A stretch of DNA of 64,000 nt, from positions 1 to 64,000 of the forward strand of contig JBLNCI010000024.1 in the NCBI GenBank assembly GCA_050260515.1, in the 5' to 3' direction. This DNA is from DATJIG01 sp050260515 (GTDB taxonomy: Bacteria; Pseudomonadota; Alphaproteobacteria; SMXQ01). The position numbers were made by a program, and so were the translations under genes. Shown here piece by piece: positions 36,873-45,633 of this stretch (its first letter is position 1; each line of letters begins with the position of its first letter). Under the pieces are notes generated by a model, which ran no database searches, was not told where the DNA came from, and was given only the letters and a program-made list of their open reading frames with translations.

Positions 36873-39122
36873 TTGGGCCGCTCCCGCACCTCCCCGTCTG
36901 GCCCGCTGGACCCCGATTCCGTCCTCCGCTTCCTACAGGCCCATGGCCCGTCCGAACGCCGTGCGATCGCGCGCGGCCTCGGCGTGCGCGACGCGCAACG
37001 CTCCGAGCTCCGGCTGCTGCTGCGCTCGCTCGTGGCCGAAGGCCGCGTGAATCTCGTCAAGGGCCGCCGCTTCAGCGTCGGCGGCGCGCTCAAGCCGGTG
37101 CAGATCCTGGAGATCGTCGGCCCGGACGCCGACGGCGAGTTGCTGGCGAAGCCGGCCGACTGGGACGGCACGGGCGATCCGCCGCCGATTTACGTCGCGC
37201 CGCCACGCGACGAGGGTCCCGCGCCCGCCGCCGGCGAACGCATCCTCGCCAAGCTCCGGCAGGACCCGGACGGCGGTTACGACGCGTTCATCCTGCGGCG
37301 ACTCGGCTCGGGTCCGGCGGAGATCCTCGGCATCTTCCGCTTGAGCGACGGCCGCGGCCGCATCGATCCGACCGACCGGCGCGCCAAGTCGTCGTTCATG
37401 GTCGACGGCGCGCATACCAAGGGCGCGAAGCCCGGCGACCTCGTGCGCGCCGTCGCCCTGCCGCGCCGCGCGGCGGGGCTGCCGACGGCGCGCATCGTCG
37501 AGCGCGTCGGCCATCTCGACGATCCCGGCGTCGTCAGCCTGATCGCGATCCACGGCCACGGCATTCCGACCGTGTTCCCCGACGGCGTGCTGGCAGAGAC
37601 CCGCGCCGCGACGCCGCCGACCATGGCTGGCCGCGAGGACCTGCGTGGCGAGACCCTCGTCACCATCGACGGCGAGGACGCGCGCGATTTCGACGATGCG
37701 GTGTGGGCCGAGCCCGACACCGATCCGCAGAACGAGGGCGGCTTTCATCTCATCGTCGCCATCGCCGATGTCGCCTACTACGTGCGCGCCGGATCGCCGC
37801 TCGATCGCACGGCCTACGAGCGCGGCAACTCCGTCTACATGCCGGACCGCGTGGTGCCGATGCTGCCGGAGCGGCTGTCGAACGACCTCTGCTCGCTGCG
37901 TCCCGACGAGGACCGCCCGGTCCTAGCCGCGCACATGTGGATCGACGCCCACGGCCACATGAAGCGCCACCGCTTCACCCGGGCCATGATCCGATCGCAG
38001 GCGCGCCTCACCTACGAGCAGGCCGAGGCGATCCGCGACGGCTCCCACACCGCGGCGGAGCCGCAGGTCGTGGCGATGGTGCGCGGTCCGCTGTACGCCG
38101 CCTTCGCGGCGCTGTCCGAGGCCCGCGCGAAGCGCGGCACGCTCGACCTCGACCTGCCCGAATACAAGGTGGTGTTCGGGCCCGGCGGCGACATCGATCG
38201 CATCGCGCGGCGCGACCGCCTGGCAAGCCACCGGCTGATCGAGGAGTTCATGATTCTCGCCAACGTGGCCGCGGCCGAGGCGCTCGAGAAGCATCGCTTC
38301 CCGTGCATGTACCGCATTCACGACCGTCCCGACGAGGCGAAGGTCGAGGCCTTGCGCCAGTACCTTGACACCCTCGGCATCAAGCTCGCCAAGGGCCAGG
38401 TGCTGCGCGCGAGCACGTTCGCCAACATCCTCGACCGCGTGAAGACGATGCCGTTCGCGACCGAGGTCAACGAGCTCGTGCTGCGGACCCAGTCGCAGGC
38501 GGTCTACAGCCCCGAGAACATCGGCCACTTCGGCCTCGCGCTCCGCAAGTACGCCCACTTCACGTCGCCGATCCGCCGCTACTCCGATCTCCTCGTCCAC
38601 CGCGCGCTGATCGGGGCGCTGGGCCTCGGCGAGGGCGGCATCGACCGCTCCGCGGGCGAGTCGTTCGTGCGCGCGGGCGAGCACATATCGGGCACCGAGC
38701 GTCGCGCCGTCGCCGCCGAGCGCGAGGCCATGGAGCGCTATCTCACGCTGTTCCTCGCCGACAAGGTGGGCGCGCGCTTCATGGGCCGGGTCAGCGGCGT
38801 CACGCGCTTCGGCCTGTTCGTCGCGCTCGACGACATCGGCGCCCAGGGGCTGGTGCCGGTGAGCACGCTCGGTGTCGAGCGGTTCCGGCATGACGAGCGA
38901 CGCCATATCCTCGAAGGCCTGCGCACCGGCACGATCTACCGCCTCGGCCAGCGGCTGGAGGTCGTGGTTCGGGAGGCGAGCCCGGTGACGGGCGGACTGC
39001 TCCTCGCCCTCGCGTCCGCATCCCGGACCGCCGAGTCGGACCAGGCGGGGCCGGGCGGCCGGGGCGAACGAGCGGGAGCCGGGCGGCCGCAATGGCGCGC
39101 GCGACGGGGCCGCCGCCGATAG
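36873..39122 (+). CDS. rnr: Ribonuclease R
   Basis: A 749-residue 3'-5' exoribonuclease. An N-terminal helix-turn-helix/cold-shock part leads to the RNB catalytic domain, with the metal-binding aspartates in IDGEDARDFDDAVW, and further family motifs (LPERLSNDLCSLRPDEDR, YAHFTSPIRRYSDLLVHR). A C-terminal S1 domain (about 630-715) and a basic tail (RPQWRARRGRRR) follow. The start is a TTG at 36873; no ATG or GTG lies early in the frame, so the exact start is uncertain. It degrades structured RNA and acts with tmRNA. Confidence 0.94.
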   Translation: MGRSRTSPSGPLDPDSVLRFLQAHGPSERRAIARGLGVRDAQRSELRLLLRSLVAEGRVNLVKGRRFSVGGALKPVQILEIVGPDADGELLAKPADWDGTGDPPPIYVAPPRDEGPAPAAGERILAKLRQDPDGGYDAFILRRLGSGPAEILGIFRLSDGRGRIDPTDRRAKSSFMVDGAHTKGAKPGDLVRAVALPRRAAGLPTARIVERVGHLDDPGVVSLIAIHGHGIPTVFPDGVLAETRAATPPTMAGREDLRGETLVTIDGEDARDFDDAVWAEPDTDPQNEGGFHLIVAIADVAYYVRAGSPLDRTAYERGNSVYMPDRVVPMLPERLSNDLCSLRPDEDRPVLAAHMWIDAHGHMKRHRFTRAMIRSQARLTYEQAEAIRDGSHTAAEPQVVAMVRGPLYAAFAALSEARAKRGTLDLDLPEYKVVFGPGGDIDRIARRDRLASHRLIEEFMILANVAAAEALEKHRFPCMYRIHDRPDEAKVEALRQYLDTLGIKLAKGQVLRASTFANILDRVKTMPFATEVNELVLRTQSQAVYSPENIGHFGLALRKYAHFTSPIRRYSDLLVHRALIGALGLGEGGIDRSAGESFVRAGEHISGTERRAVAAEREAMERYLTLFLADKVGARFMGRVSGVTRFGLFVALDDIGAQGLVPVSTLGVERFRHDERRHILEGLRTGTIYRLGQRLEVVVREASPVTGGLLLALASASRTAESDQAGPGGRGERAGAGRPQWRARRGRRR

Positions 39123-39201
39123 GCGGTATGCGAAAATTCCCCATGAAATCGCGGCGGCGGCACCCTACATTGAGCCCGTCGCCCGCCACCGGACATTTTC
39201 C

Positions 39202-39615
39202 ATGACGTCGTTAACCTCGAATACCGCGCCACCTTCCCCGGGCGCGGATCATGACGCGCACGCGCACCGCCGCGCGCTGTGGCCCGCCATCGGTCGCGGC
39301 CTCCTCCGCCGGTGCCCCGCCTGCGGCAATGCCGCCCTGTTCACCGGGTATCTGACCCTGCGCGCCCCCTGCCCCTCGTGCGGCCTCGACACCGTGCGCT
39401 ATCGGGCCGACGACGCGCCCGCGTACTTCACCATCGCCATCGTCGGCCACATCGTCGTTCCGCTGCTGCTGATGGTCGAGCGCATGTTCCAGCCGCCGAC
39501 GGCGGTGCAGCTCGGGATCTGGATCCCGGTGACGCTCGCGCTGACCCTCCTGATTCTCCCGCGAGCCAAGGGCGCGCTGGTGGCGACCAACTGGGCGACA
39601 GAGGCCGGGGGATGA
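39202..39615 (+). CDS. DUF983 family membrane protein
   Basis: A 137-residue protein with a zinc-ribbon-like N-terminal part (RRCPACGNAALF and RAPCPSCGLD), followed by two transmembrane helices (about 75-95 and 103-122). DUF983 genes sit beside rnr or cytochrome-oxidase genes in many alphaproteobacteria. The function is not established; an oxidase assembly role has been suggested by context only. The stop overlaps the next start codon by 4 nt (ATGA). Confidence 0.9.
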   Translation: MTSLTSNTAPPSPGADHDAHAHRRALWPAIGRGLLRRCPACGNAALFTGYLTLRAPCPSCGLDTVRYRADDAPAYFTIAIVGHIVVPLLLMVERMFQPPTAVQLGIWIPVTLALTLLILPRAKGALVATNWATEAGG

Positions 39616-41204
39616 TTGCGGCTGCCCGGCGGGGCCAGGCGCGGGCCGTTCTCTGCGGTCTCCTTGCGCTCCTCGCCGCCGATTGCGCCGGTCCTCGCCG
39701 TGGCGAGCAGGCGTTCGAGCCCAACGCCGGCGGCCGCGTCTTCGCGGTCGCCTTCCACGGGATTCACGACAAGTACGTCGACGCCATCCCGATGGGGATC
39801 CTCGCGTCGAGCGCCCTCGAGCAGGTCTCGTCGCTGGACCACGATTTCGTGGCCGAGGTCGGGTCGGGCGAGGTCCGCCTCATCGAGCGCGGCCGCGTCA
39901 TCGGACGGGCAATTGCGCCGGACGACGACGATCCGGACGGCTGGGCCCGTATCACGACCGAGTTCATCACCGCAGCCGAGGACCGCTCGCGCGCCGTCGC
40001 GTCCGCCACCGCCGAGGAGGTGTACGCCCGGATCCTGCGCGGGGCCCTTCACCCGCTCGACTCGCTCAGCCGTTACGCCGACGCGCGACAGGCACGCGCC
40101 CAGCGCGCGGCGCGCGACGGCTACGGCGGCATCGGCGCGCAGATCACGGTCGACGCGCGCGGCGTCGTGATCTCGTCGGTGTCGCGCGACGGCCCCGCGG
40201 CACGCGCGTCGATCCGCGCCGGCGACATCATCCTCCGCATCGACGGCGAGGACGTCCGCAAGCTCGACGAGTTCGCCGCCATCGACCGCCTCCGCGGCCG
40301 CCCGGGTACGCCGGTCCGGCTGTCCTTGTCGCCGACCGGGGCCGCGGGTCCGCAGGAGGTCGTGCTGACGCGCACCTCGATCATTCCCGAGACCGTGCGG
40401 CTCGACATGATCGGCGACGCGGCACTGATCAAGGTGACGTCGTTCAACCAGGGCACCGCGCGCTCCCTCAGCCAGATGGTGGCCGAAGCGCGCCGCCGCA
40501 CCAACGGACGCTTCGCGGGTATCATTCTCGACCTGCGGGGGAACCCGGGCGGACTGCTCGATCAGGCGGTCGCCGTCGCCGATATCTTCCTGTCGTCGGG
40601 CCGCATCATCTCGACCCGCGGGCGCCATCCCGACAGCTTCCAGTTGTTCGACGCCACCGGCAGCGACGCCGCCGCCGGGGCGCCGATCGTGGTGCTGATC
40701 GACGGCGGGTCGGCATCGTCCTCGGAGGTGGTCGCCGCCGCGCTCCAGGACCGCGGCCGCGCCGTGGTGGTCGGCAGCAACTCCTACGGCAAGGGCACGG
40801 TCCAGAACATCATCCGGCTGCCGAACGACGGCGAGCTCGCGATCACCTGGTCGCGGCTCTACGCGCCCTCCGGCTACACCTTCGACGGGCTCGGCATCCT
40901 GCCCAACGTCTGCACCTCGGCGGTCGAAGAGGATGGCAGCGCCGTTCTGGCCCGGATCAGCCGGGGCGAGATCACGGACGCGCTCAGGCTTGCCGCATGG
41001 CGGACGGCGACCGACCTCGACGAGGCGCAGCGGCGCGACCTCGCCCGCACCTGCCCCAAGGCGCGGGGCGAGCGGACGGCGGACCTCGACGTGGCGCGCG
41101 GGCTGCTCGCCCAGCGCCAGCTCTACGCCAAGGCGCTGGCCCTCGCCGTTCCGGCGGAGGCGACGGCGTCGCGAGCGATCGGCACCAGCGCCGTTCCATA
41201 TTGA
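39612..41204 (+). CDS. S41 family carboxy-terminal processing peptidase (CtpA-like)
   Basis: A 530-residue secreted serine protease. An N-terminal hydrophobic segment ends at ADCAGP, so it could be a lipoprotein, though the -1 Asp is not canonical. A long N-terminal domain (about 30-170) is followed by a PDZ domain (about 175-250) and the S41 core with DLRGNPGGLLDQAV, nucleophile Ser369 in DGGSASSSEVVAAAL and Lys394 in SYGKGTVQ. The Ser-Lys spacing is that of tail-specific proteases. It probably trims periplasmic or envelope proteins. It is coupled to DUF983 by a 4-nt overlap. I chose the ATG at 39612 because the upstream frame is a shadow. Confidence 0.9.
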   Translation: MIAAARRGQARAVLCGLLALLAADCAGPRRGEQAFEPNAGGRVFAVAFHGIHDKYVDAIPMGILASSALEQVSSLDHDFVAEVGSGEVRLIERGRVIGRAIAPDDDDPDGWARITTEFITAAEDRSRAVASATAEEVYARILRGALHPLDSLSRYADARQARAQRAARDGYGGIGAQITVDARGVVISSVSRDGPAARASIRAGDIILRIDGEDVRKLDEFAAIDRLRGRPGTPVRLSLSPTGAAGPQEVVLTRTSIIPETVRLDMIGDAALIKVTSFNQGTARSLSQMVAEARRRTNGRFAGIILDLRGNPGGLLDQAVAVADIFLSSGRIISTRGRHPDSFQLFDATGSDAAAGAPIVVLIDGGSASSSEVVAAALQDRGRAVVVGSNSYGKGTVQNIIRLPNDGELAITWSRLYAPSGYTFDGLGILPNVCTSAVEEDGSAVLARISRGEITDALRLAAWRTATDLDEAQRRDLARTCPKARGERTADLDVARGLLAQRQLYAKALALAVPAEATASRAIGTSAVPY

Positions 41205-41225
41205 AAATACAAAGCTTTCCGCGCC

Positions 41226-41253
41226 TTGACAGGCACGCCAGAGCGGTTATGGT
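41226..41253 (+). promoter_or_regulatory. Sigma-70-type promoter of rpmG
   Basis: A perfect -35 hexamer ttgaca (41226-41231) and a -10 like tatggt (41248-41253) are separated by 16 bases, about 50 bases upstream of the rpmG start codon. This is the clearest vegetative promoter in the window. Confidence 0.6.
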
Positions 41254-41302
41254 GGCGCCCCTTCGCGGCCCCGAACAGCCGCCGAATTAAGGATTTGCGG
41301 CC

Positions 41303-41470
41303 ATGGCCAAGTCGAACACCGTCCTGATCAAGCTCGAGAGCACCGCCGGCACCGGCTTCTTCTACGTCGCCAAGAAGAACCCCCGGAAGACCACCGAGAA
41401 GCTCAGCTTCCGCAAGTACGACCCGGTTGCCCGCAAGCACGTCGACTTCAAGGAAACCAAGATCAAGTAG
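41303..41470 (+). CDS. rpmG: 50S ribosomal protein L33
   Basis: A 55-residue L33 (MAKSNTVLIKLESTAGTGFF at the start, FRKYDPVARKHVDFKETKIK at the end). It is the cysteine-free C-minus form, which does not bind zinc, usual for alphaproteobacteria. It has its own promoter upstream and a strong terminator 31 bases after the stop. The length is normal. Confidence 0.97.
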   Translation: MAKSNTVLIKLESTAGTGFFYVAKKNPRKTTEKLSFRKYDPVARKHVDFKETKIK

Positions 41471-41501
41471 TCGCCGCGGCCGAACGGCCGCCCGACGAAG
41501 G

Positions 41502-41531
41502 AAAAAGCCGCCCTCGGGGGCGGCTTTTTTG
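41502..41531 (+). terminator. Rho-independent terminator of rpmG
   Basis: An 11-bp stem, aaaagccgccc (41503-41513) with gggcggctttt (41518-41528 region), a 4-nt loop and a run of T on the plus strand. It closes the rpmG transcript and is the best-formed terminator in the window. Confidence 0.9.
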
Positions 41532-41569
41532 TTGGCCGGAGCAAACGGCGCGCGGGCCTGCCCGGCCCC

Positions 41570-41731
41570 CCTGTGCAGCCGCCTGTGCAAACCGCCTGTG
41601 TAAAAGTGTCCCAACTGTCCCAGGTGTCCCAAACGCCCAGTGTGGGACAGTGGGACAAACGGGCTAGCGCATTGTTTCCGTTGGGAATGACTGTCCCACG
41701 CACCGCGACCGACGAGGTCGGCCGTGGGACA
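41570..41731. repeat. TGTCCCA-rich palindromic repeat cluster
   Basis: The gap between rpmG and pleD holds seven copies of tgtccca: direct at 41607, 41616, 41625 (exact 9-nt period) and 41692, and inverted at 41643, 41651 and 41725. The first two copies can pair with the first two inverted copies, and tgtcccacg (41692-41700) pairs with cgtgggaca (41723-41731) around an inner cgacc/ggtcg stem. Upstream, cctgtg recurs at 41570, 41582 and 41595. It is not coding; the pleD stop lies 7 bases beyond. Confidence 0.7.
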
Positions 41732-41737
41732 CTTCGG

Positions 41738-43153
<1,416 letters not shown>

Positions 43154-43159
43154 GTCCGC

Positions 43160-43555
43160 CTACGCAAGCGTCCGCTCGATGACTTCCATGAAGTTCGTGA
43201 CGGAAATCGGCTTGGCGATGTACGCCTCGCAGCCGCCTTCGCGGATCTTCTCCTCGTCGCCCTTCATGGCGAACGCGGTGACCGCAATGACGGGGATGTG
43301 CCGGATCCGGTCGTCGCCCTTGATCCAGCGCGTGACCTCGAGGCCCGAGACCTCGGGAAGCTGGATGTCCATGAGGATGAGATTCGGCTTGTGCTCGCGG
43401 GCGAGCTTCAGCGCCTCGTTCCCGTCCTTGGTCTGCAGGGTCTTGTAGCCATGGGCCTCGAGAAGGTCGTGGAAGAGCTTCATATTGAGCTCGTTGTCCT
43501 CGACGATCAGGATGGTTTTGTTCTTGCGGGCGCCCGCGCCGCCATCGACCATCAT
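43160..43555 (-). CDS. divK: Cell-cycle response regulator DivK
   Basis: A 131-residue single-domain response regulator, strongly DivK-like: ILIVEDNELNMKLFHDLLEA, Asp in LILMDIQLPEVSG, Thr in AVTAFAMKGDEE and Lys in YIAKPISV. In alphaproteobacteria DivK, phosphorylated by PleC/DivJ, controls CckA and the CtrA pathway. It precedes pleD and is almost certainly co-transcribed with it. The ATG at 43555 has ggtggag at the ribosome site; a second Met follows at once. Confidence 0.95.
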   Translation of the reverse strand: MMVDGGAGARKNKTILIVEDNELNMKLFHDLLEAHGYKTLQTKDGNEALKLAREHKPNLILMDIQLPEVSGLEVTRWIKGDDRIRHIPVIAVTAFAMKGDEEKIREGGCEAYIAKPISVTNFMEVIERTLA

Positions 43556-43618
43556 GCTCCACCCCCAACAGCCACGTCCGGCAATTCACCGCCGGACTTC
43601 CCCGCGGCCGCATCGTCC

Positions 43619-43639
43619 TAACCTGTCCCGAATAGGTTA
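43619..43639. promoter_or_regulatory. Inverted repeat upstream of divK
   Basis: Bases taacct (43619-43624) and aggtta (43634-43639) form a perfect inverted repeat with a 9-nt centre, about 65 bases before the divK start. It contains TTAA-like half-sites but does not fit the TTAA-N7-TTAA pattern of CtrA. It may be a binding site for another regulator. Confidence 0.3.
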
Positions 43640-43706
43640 ATTATTCATGACCGGGGCCCCAAATCGACCCCGGGGACGATCGCCTGCACTCAGCGAAAAC
43701 AAAGCC

Positions 43707-44570
43707 TTAACAGCCCACCTTTGGCAACGGCTCGATGCGTTCCAACGTGGCGTTGACGGTAAATTCTCCGTAATCGAGCACGAACGCATCGGCGACGCCG
43801 TTGTCGAACAGCTTGAGACCGACCTCGTACGAGGGATCCGGCTTCGGATCGGCGGCATCGAAGTAGGCCACCCGCACCGGCCACGAGCGATGCGCGAGCA
43901 GCGGGCTCGACGGCTTCTCCGCAGCCGCGGCCGGCGCGCCGATGACGACGTTCACCTCCTGGGGCCCCTCCGGCGTCGCGCCGTCGAAGAACGGATTGAA
44001 GAAGGTGCGCTCGCCCGCCTCGGCGCGACGGATCAGCTCGACGGCATGCGCCGTCGGGAACAGCGTCTTCGGCGGGAGCTTGAACCGCTTGCCGCTGGTC
44101 TCGTACACGGCTTCGCCGCCGTTGGGCCCCAATGTCGCCGAGCCCTGAAACTCATCGGTGGTCTTGCCGCCGGCCGAGTTCTTCACGGTGAACCGGAACG
44201 AATGGCTGTCCTTGGATTCCCAGCTCGAGAAGTTGGACTCGGTCTTCACCTCGTTGCCCTGGGCCGAGATCAGGTTGAGGCGCACGCGCTGAAGGGTCGT
44301 CCAACCGTCGCACGCTTCGCCGAATTCGATCAGCATCGCGCCACGGGCATTCACCGTCCCTGTACCCGTCCGCGCGGCCCCGAAGCTCATGGTGTAGGCG
44401 GCGCGATGGGGCGCGAGACGGGCGGCGATCGCCTCCGCTTGCGCGAAGGCTTCCGGAATTCCGGCCGCGAGCAGGGCGACCGCGGCGAGCGCCGCGGACC
44501 TCACGGTGCGGCGAAAACCGTCGGAGCCGAACATCGGACTCGTCACCGGGCGCGGGCGCGTCAGGTGCAT
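43707..44570 (-). CDS. eipB: EipB family periplasmic envelope-integrity protein (DUF1849)
   Basis: A 287-residue exported protein. After a signal peptide (about 13-45, AALAAVALLAAGIPEAFAQA) it has the DUF1849 pattern LAPHRAAYTMSFG, VNARGAMLIEFGEACDGW and repeats of beta strands. In Brucella EipB is a beta-spiral periplasmic protein needed for envelope integrity and has one conserved disulfide. The two cysteines seen here, in EACDGW and in the final PKVGC, fit that bond. The start at 44570 has ggagag at the proper distance. It stands behind divK on the same strand with 151 bases between. Confidence 0.9.
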   Translation of the reverse strand: MHLTRPRPVTSPMFGSDGFRRTVRSAALAAVALLAAGIPEAFAQAEAIAARLAPHRAAYTMSFGAARTGTGTVNARGAMLIEFGEACDGWTTLQRVRLNLISAQGNEVKTESNFSSWESKDSHSFRFTVKNSAGGKTTDEFQGSATLGPNGGEAVYETSGKRFKLPPKTLFPTAHAVELIRRAEAGERTFFNPFFDGATPEGPQEVNVVIGAPAAAAEKPSSPLLAHRSWPVRVAYFDAADPKPDPSYEVGLKLFDNGVADAFVLDYGEFTVNATLERIEPLPKVGC

Positions 44571-44916
44571 CTCTCTCTCCTGTACTGGCGGTATGGCGCG
44601 GGCGGGGCGTGACGCGGCGTTGCGGTGGCGCCGGACCGCTCCGGCGGCGCCGACGCACCGGCGCGCCGCCATTATGGCATCGCCGCCCACTCGGTCCTAG
44701 GGGCCAGACCGCGACAACGTGGGGCATCGCGGCCGAACCCGGCAGAGCTTGCCTGGTCGCCGGGTGCTTTTTTCCCGGCGCCGTCGGCGACCGCTGCAGG
44801 AAACCCCGTGAAATCGAGCGTTTCCGCGGCCCGCGCAGTTGGCACCCGGCTTGCTCCACCGTCGTGGGGCCACAGGAAAGGTGCGCCCGCAGGGTTCATG
44901 ACGGGTGGAGACGTCC
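44571..44916. other. Divergent spacer between eipB and a diguanylate cyclase gene
   Basis: A 346-base gap with no supportable gene. Short open frames on both strands are GC-rich shadows without ribosome sites. A small hairpin, gccggg (44759-44764) with cccggc (44774-44779), has a T-run in its loop and is not a terminator. The promoters of both flanking genes must lie here; I see no confident pair of hexamers. Confidence 0.6.
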
Positions 44917-45630
44917 ATGAGCAAGGTGAAGAACAGGACGACGGATACGCGACAGCGTCGCGACGACAGCCTGCTGATCGCTCGTCTGGGCGAGGTGGCG
45001 GGCCGGCTTCATCGTGCCTGCGTCACCGCTGACAACGAGACGCCGCTCGTCGAAAAAGCGCTGCTCGCCGCGGCCGAGGTCGAAAAGCGCCTGGTCGCGC
45101 AGAGTGCGCGCATCGCCTACCTCGAGACGCTCTCCGTCACCGACGAGCTGACCGGGCTCCTCAATCGCCGCGGCTTCGAGGAAGCCTTCCGGCGCGCGCT
45201 GGTTGCCGCCGGCCGCTATGGCGACGAAGGCGTGCTGATCGCCTGCGACCTCGACGATTTCAAGACCGTGAACGACCGCTTCGGCCACAGCGCCGGGGAC
45301 GAGGTGCTGCGCCAGGTCGGGCACCTCCTCAAGACGCACATCCGCGACACCGACTTCGTTGCGCGGCTGGGCGGCGACGAGTTCGCCGTCATCCTGGTGC
45401 CGACGGGCTGGCGCAACGGCCTGAAGCGCGCTCAGACGCTCAACCGCGCGCTCAACCGTCTCGTGGTCGGAGTCGAGGGCCAGAACATCTCGGTCAGCGC
45501 CTCGATCGGCGTCGAGCGCTTCGGCCCGAACGACGGCGACACCGACACGCTGCTCGCTCGCGCCGATATGGCGATGTACTGCAACAAGCGGCGACGGGCG
45601 GCGGTCGGACTCGTCCGCGCCGCGGAGTAG
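44917..45630 (+). CDS. GGDEF-domain diguanylate cyclase
   Basis: A 237-residue soluble protein with an N-terminal helical part (about 1-75, probably coiled coil) and a GGDEF domain. The active site reads ARLGGDEFAVIL and the inhibitory I-site RDTD lies five residues earlier, so it should make c-di-GMP under product control. No sensory domain is recognisable. The ATG at 44917 is preferred over a GTG twelve bases upstream because gtggag lies at the right distance. It converges on aspS with 3 bases between. A partner controlling it is not evident. Confidence 0.93.
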   Translation: MSKVKNRTTDTRQRRDDSLLIARLGEVAGRLHRACVTADNETPLVEKALLAAAEVEKRLVAQSARIAYLETLSVTDELTGLLNRRGFEEAFRRALVAAGRYGDEGVLIACDLDDFKTVNDRFGHSAGDEVLRQVGHLLKTHIRDTDFVARLGGDEFAVILVPTGWRNGLKRAQTLNRALNRLVVGVEGQNISVSASIGVERFGPNDGDTDTLLARADMAMYCNKRRRAAVGLVRAAE

Positions 45631-45633
45631 CGG

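Noticed and set aside
41570..41731. CRISPR array
   Set aside because: The repeats are only 7 nt, in both orientations, with 2-nt spacers, and there are no cas genes.
43619..43650. CtrA binding site upstream of divK
   Set aside because: TTAA-like half-sites are present but the spacing does not fit TTAA-N7-TTAA; kept only as a generic inverted repeat.
44759..44779. Rho-independent terminator in the eipB spacer
   Set aside because: The T-run lies in the loop of the 6-bp stem rather than behind it, and no transcript ends there.
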